Assembly: GCF_000471905.2 (NCBI RefSeq)
Contig: NW_006499364.1
Coordinates: 1,901,314-1,965,313 of the forward strand
Length of the DNA: 64,000 nt
From: Amborella trichopoda
Taxonomy: Eukaryota > Streptophyta > Magnoliopsida > Amborellales > Amborellaceae
Direction of reading: 5' to 3'
Position numbers and translations under genes: made by a program. The notes below the pieces were generated by a model, which was given only the letters and a program-made list of their open reading frames with translations, did not search any database and was not told the origin of the DNA. Of this stretch, positions 11,672 through 22,800 are shown piece by piece (the stretch's first letter is position 1; each line of letters starts with the position of its first letter).

Positions 11672-12255
11672 GTTAAGTACCTAGTATGGACTGCGGGTTT
11701 AGACCCAAGGGTTAGGTTGATACCAACCTTTTTGGGATGCTTCTTAAGATAGGTTGGGTTCTTAGTGTAAAAACCTAGGGTGTAGGGTTACAACTTATGG
11801 ATTAGGGAGTGGGCTAAGGTGTATGGGAGTACAAACTATGAAAGTTGGGACTTGGGGAAGTGAGGACTGTGGAAGTTGAGACAAGGGTGTATGGAGGTGA
11901 AGACTATGGAAGTTGGGACTAGGATGTATGGAGGTGAGGCCTATGGAAGTTGGGAGTGAGGACTTCTAGGTTGGAAGTGAAGGGTTCTAGGTTGAAAGAA
12001 GTTGGGACAAGAGTGTATGGAGGTGAGGACTATGGAAGTTGGGATTAGGGTGTATGGAGGTGAGGCACATGGAAGTTGGGAGTGAGGGGTTCTAGGTTGG
12101 AAGTGAGGGGTTCTAGGTTTGAAGTGGGGGTTTCTAAGGATAATCCTCAAGGAGTAAAAGTTCTTTCTCTCCTCTCTTTTGGTTAAGAAAGAATAAAAAA
12201 TCAAGCTCAAGGGGGAAAGATCAATGTTTTTCATTAATCTCTTCAACCTCAGGTT

Positions 12256-12260
12256 ACAAT
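12256..12260. repeat. Target site duplication of element A, left copy (ACAAT)
   Basis: ACAAT directly precedes the LTR terminus TGGTTAGGTG. The same five bases follow the other terminus at 33103. A 5-bp duplication is usual for Ty3/gypsy integrases. Confidence 0.88.
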
Positions 12261-12312
12261 TGGTTAGGTGTCTCGATCTCGCCCTCCGGGTCGGGATGAC
12301 ATGGTGGCACGT

Positions 12313-12339
12313 GTCTCGGGTTTCAGGGAAACCCGAGAC
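12313..12339 (-). other. U5 stem-loop of the 3' LTR of A
   Basis: Perfect 12-bp arms GTCTCGGGTTTC and GAAACCCGAGAC around AGG. An equivalent hairpin sits at the same place in LTR D (57341-57365). Weaker versions occur in LTR B, in LTR C and in the 5' LTR of A. Confidence 0.75.
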
Positions 12340-13213
12340 TTGAGACCACTCTCTCGGGAATCTTGTTACAAAATAAGGGCAGGTATACCAATCTATGAGA
12401 GAGGAATTTTAATGTGAGGCGGGACACACCTCACCTGGGTCCGTGACTCACTCGGGCTGACTCGCCTGACCACCCTCTTAGATCACATCGGAAAGCCCCT
12501 CAGTCAAACAACTGGATCGGAATCACCTCCCTTGACCTGTACTTTCCTGTTTCAGCGATTGTACAATATGGTTAATTTTACAAGACAAGTGGGTCAAGGG
12601 ACCCCACCTTTGTCTCTGGGCTAATGCACATCCAAAAGAAGAAGAAAAGAGTAAGAGGATAGAGATTGGGGTGATGAAAGGAGAAGAAAGAGATAAAATA
12701 GAGGAAAGGGGAAGGGAAAAATTTGACCAAGTGGCTAGACTGACACAGTGGCTAGACCAGTAAGTGATTAACCCGTCATGGTAGCAAGACGGGCACGGTA
12801 ACTCAGACCTACAAGGCGGCAATACTACTCGATGACAGAACTAACACCGACCCACCTGTCACGATGACTAACTTATTGTGGCAGCAAGATGGGCACGGTA
12901 ACTCAGACCGGCACGACGACAATACTAGTCGATGACAAGACTACTATGATAGTGCTTGGCTTAGCCTCCCTTGGTCAACGAGGAGGAAAGAGAGAAAGAG
13001 ACGAAAAGAGAGGAGAAAAGAAGGAGAGATAAGAGAGAAGAAAGAAAGAGCAAGAAGAAGAAAATGAAGAAGAGAAGAGAAGAGAAGAGAAGAGAAGAGA
13101 GAGACATAAATAAGAGATTGAGAGAGAAGACATAAGAGAGAGAAGAAAAACTGAAGAAGGGAATAAAAGAGCGAAGAAGAGAAAAGAAGAAGAGAGAGAC
13201 GAGGGAAGAGAAA

Positions 13214-13860
13214 TGTGGACGACGATGGGGTTCTACTGTCCATGACAGAGGAGAGAGAAAAAGAGGGAGGCATGGATGGTGATGAGGTTCCACCGTCCAT
13301 GAAAAGGGCGAGAGAAGAAAGATAGGAGCATGGACGGTGATGAGGTTCCACCGTCCATGATAAAGAGTGAGAAGAGAAAAGAAAGAATCGATGGTGATGA
13401 GGTCTCACCGTTGATGACAAAGGAGAGAGAAAACATGGACGGCAATGAGGTTCCACCGTCCATGACAGAGGAGAGAGAAAGGAGAAAAAATAAGAACGGT
13501 GATGAGGTTCTGCCGTCCATAACAGAGGAGAAGGAAAGGAGAAGAGAACATGGACGTCGATGGGGTTCCACTGTACATGACAGAGGAGAGAGAAAATATG
13601 GACGATGATGAGGTCCCACCATCCATGACAGAAGAGAGAGAAAGGAGAAGAAAACATGGATGGTGATGAGGTTCTGCCATCTATGACAGGGGAGAGAAAG
13701 GAGATGAAAATATAAAGGACGATGAGGTTCTGCCGTCCATGACAAAGGAGAGGGAAAGGAGAAGAAAATATGGACAACAATGGGGTTCTGCCATCCATGA
13801 TAGAGGAGAGAGAAAGGAGAAGAAAGCATGAACAACGATGAGGTTCCACCCTCAATGATA
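13214..13860 (-). repeat. Hairpin array in the 3' LTR of A (about 12 units)
   Basis: Units of about 50-60 bp alternate a hairpin with a purine spacer (plus strand GACAGAGGAGAGAGAAAGGA). The hairpin arms are CATGGACGGTG and CACCGTCCATG, with loop ATGAGGTTC. Unit starts include 13214, 13270, 13329, 13388, 13434, 13493, 13548, 13597, 13655, 13707, 13768 and 13826. Mutations in one arm are often matched in the other. Open frames across this region exist only because the tract lacks stops. Confidence 0.85.
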
Positions 13861-13892
13861 GAGGGAAAGAGACAAGAGAGAGAAAAGAGAAG

Positions 13893-14172
13893 ACACACGT
13901 GGCGATAGACATCGCCATGCGTGTCAAAGGGGACTTAGACACGACCGAACCCGTCACTTTGAGAAAGGGCTCAGTACAATGTCTTTGTCAAAGAACAAGG
14001 GGAGAAATGTCATGCACGGTGATGAGCATCGCCGTGCATGACATGGAGACAGCGGAACTTGGATAGAGGCCCGGCCAGCCACTCGGGTTAAGGCCTGGCT
14101 CATTGCGTATTTTCAGGAGATTAAGAGAAGAAAGAGGATGTCATGCTCGACGATAGACACCACCATGCATGA
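13893..14172 (-). repeat. Three longer hairpins in the 3' LTR of A
   Basis: The best lies at 14006-14045, where the arms ATGTCATGCACGG and CCGTGCATGACAT enclose TGATGAGCATCG, itself nearly self-complementary. Related ones lie at 13893-13926 (arms ACACGTGGCGAT and ATCGCCATGCGTGT) and at 14139-14172. Their equivalents in the 5' LTR are at 31239-31275, 31123-31156 and 31371-31404. Confidence 0.85.
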
Positions 14173-14588
14173 TTGGAGAGAAGAGAGAAAAGAAAGATCA
14201 GAGAGAAAGAAAGATAGAGAGAATAAAAAGAGGAGAGAGAAAGAAAGAAGAGGAAAAGAGTGAAGAGAGGAGGAGAGAGAAAGAGAGAAGAGAGGAGGAG
14301 AGAGAAAGAGAAGAGAAGAGAGGAGGAGAGAAAGAGAGGGAAGAGAGGACAAGAGAAGAGGAGAGAAGAGATGAGGACAGATAAAGAGAGAGAGAGAAGA
14401 GAAGAGGAGAGAGAAAGAGAGAAGAGAGGAGGAAAGAGAAAGTTACCTTCATTAAAGGGTATCAAACTTTATCTTCTCTCTCCTCTCTCTCTCTCCAAGA
14501 CGTGCTCACAATTTCAATGTGACACTTTCAAATTTTATTCATGAGATTGAAAATTGAGGGAAACCTTTTTACAATTAAGTTTAGCATG

Positions 14589-14596
14589 TACTTATA
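14589..14596 (-). promoter_or_regulatory. TATA-like box in the 3' LTR of A
   Basis: Minus-strand TATAAGTA downstream of TTTAGGCCCAATTC. It matches TATAAATA in the 5' LTR of A and in LTR C. Confidence 0.6.
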
Positions 14597-15904
14597 GAAT
14601 TGGGCCTAAACACAGGTGGATGCCCAAAATCTAGCCTAATTGATGATAATTACAATTTATTTGAATTAAAGAAAAATCTAAACATGGTGTAAATTGACTG
14701 TTTTTCCCTTGCGTAACAATATAAAAAATTCCAAAACAGTCCTTATTGCTGCCTTAGAACATGCGTGATCTTCCATGGATGATTCGGGGTTTCTTCGATG
14801 CCCGTTTGGCTGAAAGATGATTACTTTCTCGATGGGCTTAGTATGACGATCGATTTAATACCAACTTCGAGCCACAAATCTCATTTTTAGACCACGATCA
14901 TGCGACTTGATTATGAATTTTGAAAACTTTTGACCGATACTGTGCTTGTTTCTTGATTTTTTTCTTTGATTTCTTTGCTAAATTGCACTGAGCGTGCCGT
15001 CATGATCGTGTTGCAACACACGCAGCTCGATTTCGTGCCCGAATGAAGATTTTGCCATCTTGGGTTTTTGATCGGACCTTGTAATCTGGTGGTCGAATTC
15101 TGCAGCACCTTTGATGCCTTCGTGTGTCAAATCCAACCGTTCATCATACACAAGGTTCAGACTAGACATATCATTGGATCTTATGTACATGATGCAATTA
15201 GTTTCACGTCGATGGGGTACGTGAGCATCGTGATATGGCCGATTGAGTGGATCATGCTTCTGCTGAATTTCCTGCAACTGGCTTCACGAATCACCAACTT
15301 CTTTATAGTTTTTCTCTCTGCTCGGGCATTGTCATGAGGGATGCCACATATCAAAACACTTGTCTTGACGAGACAAACACACTCACAAAATTTGAACGCA
15401 ATCCGACTTACAATGAGTGAGATATGAGCCTCCGAAGTTGTTGCTCATGACTGTGTAAACCAATCTCCTTTAATGGAGATTAGTGCAGAGAGGCTGCTCG
15501 GGAATAGGTGCGTCTTGCCCTTTTTTAATGTTTCACCATAACTTTGTTCTGGAACATCCATTTAAGCCGAAACTTGACCCCTGGAGGTTTTCAACCGTGC
15601 TTGATCCAATGGCGATAATCCCACAGCCATTTGACTTACCGAAAATAGAGTTCTAGTTATGAGGTCCATTTCAGGGTGTGAGAGGCTGATTTTTTCAAAA
15701 TTGTTTATCTGTCTGCACTGCCTTAGACATGTCGGATTACGACGAAACTTGACATATGGCCTTTTGAAGTCCTTAGAAAGATTCTAACGCATTATGCAAA
15801 AATTATGAGACTATCAAAAGTTAAACTGTGTGTCAGGGCTTTATTGACTGGCTTCTCCTTTATTCTGCATTGAGGACCCAAGGTGTTGAAAATGTGTTGA
15901 AACA

Positions 15905-17340
15905 GCTTGCCCTGCTAAATGTTGTTCTTCAAGAGAAGCAAGAAGGACAACATTTGAAAAATTTCCTTCCGCTTTATTGCTTTTTTTTCCCTAGCCACAG
16001 GACCACATGAACGTCGAGGAGATATCCATGCAATGCTATAACTATGATGCTCTGACATTTGAATGCATTGTGACGGTCCACTCGTGGAGACTTTTGAGGG
16101 AGAAGAGACTTTTTGAAGGATCCTGTTGAAGTCCTCACCCTCAAGGGACTGTTTGTGATTCTGACAGCTGAGGATTTTGTGTGGACCTCGTTGGTTAGAA
16201 TTAGGCTCGTCTAACGTTCAAGTGCCTTGCTGAAGGGAGTTTTTCCCATTGAGTCTGGGTTTCTTTGTTTTGTTGTTTGTTCTGGATGGTCTGCTGAAGG
16301 GCCTTATGTTGGCAGCTGTCTGGTTTTCACACCATATTTTGCTTGGAGGGCAGGGTACCTCATTTTGTCGAGGTGACCAGCTGTGAGCACAACCTTGCTT
16401 AATGCTAGCAGTTTCAACAATCAGAATACCTCTCTTCTTTGTCCGAGGGGACCCTTGGGAGCTCAATCTTGGTTGCTGCATGAAAGGTCCAAGGTCTGAC
16501 TGACTTAGCTTTCTTGGGGCTCCTTGAGCATCTTGGAGTGCGTTAGTGACATCTTGGGAATGATGGTCTTCTTCATGAGACTTGTCTTGCCTTCTTAGCG
16601 AGCCTTCTGTCCTTAGAGTCCTTTTTCAAATGGACTCAGGCTGTCAAAACATTTGCTTGATGCTCATCTTTTTGGGCCTTGGTATCAGGGCATTTTGACA
16701 CCAAGGATTTTTCTTCTTGCACAATGACTGAGGCCGCCTATGAGGCATGTGCTGCATCAATTTGCTTATTGGTCCAAGCGTCCTTTATGGATTTTTACTT
16801 TGACTTGGGAAGTGGCGCCGTAGAAACGGTTTTCACCAACTTCCTTTTATTTGGGCCTCTTTTACCCATGACCTTTCGGTCGTGTCCACCCTTATTCTTC
16901 CATTTTTACTCACGGTAGCCTTTGGAGTTTGCACCGATTTTTATTTTATGGAACTCTTTTAGTCATGGTTTTGTGATCGTGCCCATCCATCATTTTTACT
17001 CATGGTGTTCCCTTGTCCAGGTATACACCATGCCTGTTATTCTCTCTTTTTTTTTTGTGAAGGCGTGTTTAGAGTTATGCCTCCGTGACCTGTGCAAAGC
17101 CTTTTAACGTCATGCGGTCAGGACGTGCACTATAATTTAAAGTCGTATAGCTGAACCATGATGGTGATGAACGGTGTTGGTATGGAAGCTGGAAAGGGGT
17201 GATCCACTAGCTAACGACAAGTATGGATGATGAGGTGGCTTGCCATTTGTGAGTGCGGGTGAGACTCACTGGAGAATGATGAATGGTAATGAAGGAAGAT
17301 GGATTTATTAGGGAGTTAATGAAGGTGGTGCACACACACG
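15905..17340 (-). other. 3' untranslated internal region of element A next to the 3' LTR
   Basis: No coding frame recognised. Minus-strand blocks AAATGAGGTACCCTGCCCTCC (about 16370-16345), TCCACACAAAATCCTCAGCTG (about 16180) and AAAAGTCTCCACGAGTG (about 16085) match plus-strand blocks of B at 48075, 48250 and 48480. This shows the two elements share the region. A carries about 180 bp more between the last block and its LTR than B does. Confidence 0.6.
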
Positions 17341-17870
17341 GGGTGTGCATGTATGAGGGGGCGTGTTTAAGGTCATGCCTCTAGGACCTGGGTAAAGCAG
17401 TTTAACATCATGCGGCCAAGACGTGCACTATAGTTTAAGGTCATATAGCTTGGACCGTGGCTATGCAGTTTAAAGTTGGGTAGCCAAGACCATGCATTTT
17501 AGGGTCATGCAACTAGACTTTGCCACAGTTTAAGGTCGTATAGTTTGGACCATGGCTATGCATTTTAAGGTCATGGAGCTTGGACCATACAGTTTAAGGT
17601 CGTGCAACTAGACCTCCGCTACAGTTTAAGGTCATATAGTTTGAACTATGGTGCTATGCCTTTTAAAGTCATTCAGTCAGAACATGCACTATAGTTTAAG
17701 GTCATATAGCTTGGACTGTGGCTATGCAGTTTAAAGTCATGCAACTAGGACCATACAGTTTAAGGTTGTGCAACTAGACCTCCGCTACAGTTTATGATAA
17801 TGCAGTTTAGGGTCATACATCTAGACCATGGCTGTGCAGTTTAAGGTCATGCAGTACAGATCATTGTGTA
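17341..17870 (-). repeat. GTTTAAGGTC tandem repeats in the 3' untranslated region of A
   Basis: About a dozen irregular units of 30-40 bp share the plus-strand core CAGTTTAAGGTCATGCAACT, followed by AGACCATGG or AGACCTCCGC. The same repeat in the opposite strand sense occurs in B at 46600-46810, as expected for elements in opposite orientation. Confidence 0.8.
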
Positions 17871-18289
17871 GGTCGTCATATAGGTGAAGGTCCATGGGGA
17901 TTAGAAGCATGGACGACAATCCGACTCCCTTGGGATAAAATGGTTAAGGACATACACAAGCAAAGGGCTTAGATGGAGATGGTGACCTGATGTGGGATGG
18001 CAAACAAAAGCAGACTTTACTGGGGATTAGGGGGCAAGTGTGACTCCTTGGGGTAAAAGATAAGACTCTATGGAGATTAGATTTATGAAAAGTAACCCGA
18101 CTTCTTGGACATAAGATGGGAAAGGGTCTAAGTGAGGATAATGACTTGGTGCAGAACAGACCCCCTGGGGTTTGAAGAGGTAAGCATGACTCTTTTTGAC
18201 ATACACCTAACTCCACTGGGGATGACAGGCTGCAGTACATGTGTAACTTCTACTGAGGATGTTGACAAAACACTCATGGCGGTAACCAG
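17871..18289 (-). other. Non-coding spacer in element A
   Basis: Loosely repeated phrases such as GACTCCTTGGGGTAAAAGAT and TGGGGATTAG occur every 50-60 bp. A block around 18180 resembles B near 46400 in reverse complement. No coding signal. Confidence 0.4.
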
Positions 18290-18500
18290 GCTTAGACATG
18301 CACAATGCTAGCGTGGACATCAGTAACATACGCAATGCTAGCATGGGCAGTGATAACACACACAGCGCTAGCATGGGCGACAATAACACACGTGGCGTTA
18401 GCATGGACGACGATAACACAGCGGTGCTAATTGTGTGCAGTGGTAACACATGCGGCGTTAGTTGCAGATGATGTTGGTCTGAGTTTGGGACTCGGGCCCT
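18290..18500 (-). repeat. 30-bp tandem repeat in element A
   Basis: About five units with a strict 30-bp period share the plus-strand core AACACACGYRGCGYTAGCAT followed by GGGCGACGAT. GCTAGC at the centre is self-complementary. Confidence 0.8.
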
Positions 18501-19329
18501 ATCTTGGTCCATTTAACTCTTGGTGCTACATGGGCGGTGGTAAACTTCTATTCGAGACTTGGGTCTGAGCCCGACCTGATCTGATCCATCGCCGTTTGGC
18601 CTTCAGGGACCTAGTTGGGATTCCCAGTTTGTTGGGGGCACTTCAGGGAAGTGCTGCCTATATAAGGTGGTAAACCCCTTTTTACCGTTCGCCTTTTCGG
18701 TAAAAAAAGAGGTAATTTTCCAGTAGTAAGAGAGAGAGGGAAGCTTCCTGCTAGGACTTCGACAAATACATAGGGCATTTCAAGAAGGTTTTCAAGAGTT
18801 CACTGGCGAGAACTTTGGTAAGAAAGTTCTGGCTAAGAAGATATAGCACCATCGAGGGAGCGCAGGGGCATTCGCGAGGGTTGCAAGAGTATGCCGGCGA
18901 GGGTTGCTATCAGGGTGAGAAAAGCAAGGAGTTCGTCGGGGTCTATAGAAATTCTGACAGTAGTTTTGGAGTATCGAAGAAGGGGAGAAGGGTCCAAGTT
19001 GTAGTAGGGAGCTACCGGTGAACTTCCACTAGTTTTCAAGGATTTTCTGATGGTGTGGAAGAACGGGAAAGGCTCAATGTTGGGTTTTGGCAAGTGGAGA
19101 GGTTTCTCAGTGAGAAACCGAGGGGCTGTAGGGCAGTGAACAGTCATTGGGGGAGACAAAGGGTCTCGGGGAAGGTAACAGTCGCCATCCACATGTGCCA
19201 GGATGCGCATTAGACCACGTCACGGGTGGCAGTTGTCAAGTGATGCACTCGAAATTCAAGGTGACATGTGCGCAATTTGTGGCACGTGTGAAGGATTTGA
19301 AGAAAAACGACATTGAGATGTGACCAAGA
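18501..19329. other. Non-coding stretch upstream of the antisense ORF
   Basis: Contains a TATA-like CTATATAAGG at 18659-18668 on the plus strand and a short open frame (18815-19021) without recognisable similarity. No repeat unit was seen. It could belong to the 5' side of the antisense transcription unit. Confidence 0.4.
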
Positions 19330-19640
19330 CACAGCCGACATTCGCCCTTGAGAAATGTAGCCAGTGCTAGGCTTGTGAACACAACTGGCACTGGAACTTT
19401 TGAGAACACAACTGGTGCTAGCTTCTGAGAACACAACCGGCGCTAGCTTTTGAGAGCAAAACCAGCGTTGGGTTTTGACTAACACAGCCTGTGCTAGCTT
19501 TTGAGAACACAGCTGGCACTGGGATTTGACAAATGCAGCAGGCGTTAGCTTTTGAGAACACAACCGGCGCTGGGTTTTGACAAACACAGCCAACATTAGG
19601 TTTTGACAACACAGCCGATGCTGGGTTTTAATCAACACGA
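19330..19640 (-). repeat. 25-bp tandem repeat upstream of the antisense PMD ORF
   Basis: About eleven units of 25-26 bp share the plus-strand consensus TGAGAACACAACCGGCGCTA plus GSTTT. It lies within 200 bp of the start of the antisense ORF, on its 5' side. Confidence 0.85.
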
Positions 19641-19710
19641 GCGACATTAATCACGCACAGTGCTAGTCTATGCCTTAGTGATTCGCACATGGCAGTGAGT
19701 CTTTAAGCTG

Positions 19711-19718
19711 TATATAAT
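19711..19718 (+). promoter_or_regulatory. Possible TATA box for the antisense PMD ORF
   Basis: TATATAAT on the plus strand about 115-130 bp before the first in-frame start candidates. A second candidate is CTATATAAGG at 18659. Either would give the antisense ORF a promoter independent of the LTR. Inference from sequence only. Confidence 0.4.
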
Positions 19719-19826
19719 GGTTGAGCCTTCTTACAGAATGCCTGATGTGAAAACTCTTCAAAGGGGAGGAGAGCTTGGCACAAATGATTTTACTGGGGAG
19801 AACTTGGTCAGGAGTGAGCCCATTTA

Positions 19827-22800
19827 GTGGATAGAACCACTATGCAAACCAGAGTGGCCTCTGAGTGTCACTTTCATTACCGACTCAGTTCGTTTTTTTG
19901 GGAAGGCAATGATGATAACATCAATATTGAAGAGGGGGTGGCACTCCTTCATTGCATGCATAAGAATGTGGCCTCTGGAGAGAATTTGCCCACATTGGGG
20001 AAAAGAATGGTGAAGACAAAGGGGCTGATATGGTCTTCTACTGGCCTCCGAGTGCAAGGGGAGCACCGATATTTAAAAGGGTACTCTTCTTGGACCATCA
20101 AGGTGCTGTGGTTGCACATAAGCATTATTGAGTGTGCTTCTTTATTAGCTGCTATGCGGTGCTCAGGCAGCTATTATGATCAATGCTCGAATACCATCAA
20201 GGTATTATTAAAAACATGGAGTCATGCGAGCAATACATGGCTCCTCAGTCATGGTGAAACGGGGATCTCCTTGCTGGATCGTTATTTCATTGGTGGCCTT
20301 CCGTTGATCGGAGTTGATGAGTTCATGCCTCAAAACTCAGTCATCTTCGATGGTGCTTGCCTAGGGGGAGAGGAACCACCTGCTAGTCTTCAGAAGATCT
20401 TTGAGATTTACTAGCTGCTTTTCTCGAAGTCTAGTAATCGTCGTGTGACTTTTGCCGAATGGCTGAAATTCTTTTGTGGGGATTACCCCGAGGAAGATGG
20501 TCCAGTTATTTTGAGGGGAAAGGAGAAAGCAGTTGTGAAGGGGACACCTCCAATTTACCAATCTGAAACCAGTGATGACTGTGTCTTCTTGGCTACGTAC
20601 CTGACCTTGTTTCTATGCAAGTTTGTGCTCCCCAGAGGAGCCGATACTATCCGTCCAGGCACGCTCTATGTGGCGTGTGACATGGCAAGGGGGCGCTAGT
20701 ATGTCCTTGCAGTCCTGTGCAACATCTACCATGGATTGGGAGCCATCTTGAGGGGGAAGGCCTGCAAAGGCAAGAAAGGGCGTAATGGCATTGTCAGAGG
20801 CGAAGCTTTCCCTGGGGACTTCAAGCTGCCATTCCCCATGCACTATGTGTATGGGTGGCTAGAGGGTTATTTCCCTGCCACTTATGTCAAAAGTCCGGGC
20901 GCAGGGGAGAAAATGTGCCCCTTATTGATGAGGATTGCCGGGTAGAAGGCTATCTTTCATAGCCCGGGGGATGCACGGAACTTATTTGGGAATGAGTTCT
21001 CCAGTATGCGTCAGGTCCCATTTCTGGTCGGGGGCTGTACTGATCGGGCATTTATTGATGAACTGGGCAAGGAGCTGGATGGGGCTCCCACAACCATCAA
21101 GGCACTTATATTTATCTTGAGCGTCAGAGGTGGGGTTTTAGCCTATCGAACCCTATATAGTGCCATACTTGAAGGGTACTTCCCCCATCGCTTTGCTCGT
21201 CAGCACGGGCTGGATCAGAGTTGCCCCTTCTCTGTGTTCTTCGAAGAGCCTCACGACAGAGTGAACATAGTGAGGAAGGAAGAGCTAGGGATTCTTCAAC
21301 AATCATGGAGGCCAGAGCATATTCGCATTGCGTGGCCCACATGTTTGGAGATGACAGAAGTCAGCAAGTATGTGGTACCGCATTTTGGCAAAAGGGTCCA
21401 AGCGATCGAGGCTTATGTACGCTGGTGGAGGATTACCAGCCGGGGTTATTGGGAAGCTGATCATCCTTGAAAAGGGGAGAACTGCAATTGGCGCCAAGAT
21501 ACCAGGCAAAGGAGGATCATTAACGCCCTCCCTCTTGACGAGGTCTTGGACTTGGGCTACCCTTGGAACTGGTAGGCTCTTAGGATACCCCGAGGGATAG
21601 AAGCAGACGACTCCTCACTGCAGCTTCTTGCCATGGAGTAGAAAACGGGGATCCTCTTTAACAACCTCACCTCTATCTTTCAATGGAGGGAGGGTTGAAA
21701 GGTCCCTGGTCATGAAGGGCGCCCAATTGAAGATTTGAACGCACTAATAGGGAGTGTCCCACACAGTGTTCTTGCTGCAGGCTCTTCTCGAGAGGGGAGT
21801 TATGAGGGAGCTATTCCTTCTTCAGTAGGAGGGAAGAAAAGGAAGCGCTCTGCCCCTACCAGCACTCGTGCACCGGCTCGGGCTATCAGGCCTTCTCCAA
21901 AACGCAAGAGTGCAAAACTTCTAGTCATTTTAGAATCAAGAGGTAGCTCTTCATGTTCTGCCTTCTCTGGTTCGTTTGCTAACCCTTACGAGTCACCCTC
22001 TCCACTTTCTCCATCATCTTCTGCCTGTCTTGAACTGTTTTCTACCTCTTCAGAGACTGAGGTAGATGAATCTGGCCCCTCTGAACCTATTGTCATCGCT
22101 CTGATCGAGAGGTGACGCCAAAACTTGAGGTGATGCCTCTAAGTCCAAGAGGTGATTCCTAAGTCAGATCCAGTTCCAATGAAGATCAATGGGGTTGAAG
22201 GCCTTGCTATTACTACTCAAGGAGAGGAACTTGACACTGACAGGGCCTTTGACGCTCAGGAGGTTGCTGCCTCAACTGAGACAGGGGTTGTAGTCATGGA
22301 TAGTGAGGGCCAAGCATCTCTCAAGAGGAGGGGCCTATGGTTAGTGAGGCACCTGAGCATCAAGAGGCTGCGGCCCCAGAGTGTGCAGGTCATGAAGATA
22401 AGGGGGTTGAGCTTTTTGTGGTAGAGGTTTTGGTTGTGGGTGAGAGCTAGAAGAGCCGCAGCTGAGGTTGAAGGTCACAGGGAGGAGGTAGCCCTTAAAC
22501 TTGTCGAGGCTGAAGTGACAGTTCAGGAAGGTGAAGAATAAGGAAGAGATGTTGGCCTTAAACTTATCGAGGCCATGTTTGAGACAAGGGGAAGAGGTTG
22601 TTTTGGAGCACACCGAGACCAGAGTGGTGGCTTTAGCAGGTAAAGGTCAAGGTGAGGAGGCTGGTGCTGAGGAGACCAATGTTGAGGGGATCGAGCAGCC
22701 TGAGACCGGGGCTCCCTTCGAATCCAAGGAGCCTGAGACTTTGGGCTTCGCAATTTCTCTAGAAGAGCCAGTGACTCATATGGCTATCATTCCTTTGAGC

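Larger units (their letters stand above)
9706..12255 (-). mobile_element. LTR X, 3' part: old degenerate LTR, minus orientation, interrupted by element A
   Basis: Read on the minus strand this resembles the U5 half of the family LTRs. Plus-strand blocks GTGTGTGAGGCGGGACTTACC and TTAGATCACGATTAGAAGCC (9850-9935) correspond to GTGAGGCGGGACACACC and TTAGATCACATCGGAAAGCC in the 3' LTR of A. The middle (10317-11671) is almost pure purine on the plus strand. The part at 11700-12255 repeats GGAAGTTGGGAYTAGGGTGT and related phrases. At 12255 element A interrupts it, and it resumes at 33103. Its junction with LTR Y near 9705 is approximate. Confidence 0.5.
12261..15904 (-). repeat. 3' LTR of element A (3.64 kb)
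   Basis: Minus-strand start is TGTTTCAACACATTTTC at 15904 and the end is ACCTAACCA at 12261. It is collinear with the 5' LTR at 29530-33102: U3 with TATA, pyrimidine-rich leader with hairpin arrays, and U5 with a conserved stem-loop. Immediately upstream of the LTR (to the right) the expected polypurine tract is weak (GCAGGGCAAGC). A run of eight A after AGGG lies about 75 bp further away. Confidence 0.9.

Noticed and set aside
12944-13957. 337-codon open frame on the minus strand, with overlapping long frames
   Set aside because: It lies over the LTR hairpin array. The protein is periodic and low in complexity, and all frames are open because purine tracts lack stops. Not a gene.
18815-19021. 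68-codon plus-strand frame upstream of the antisense ORF
   Set aside because: No similarity, and separated from the PMD frame by stops and the 25-bp array.
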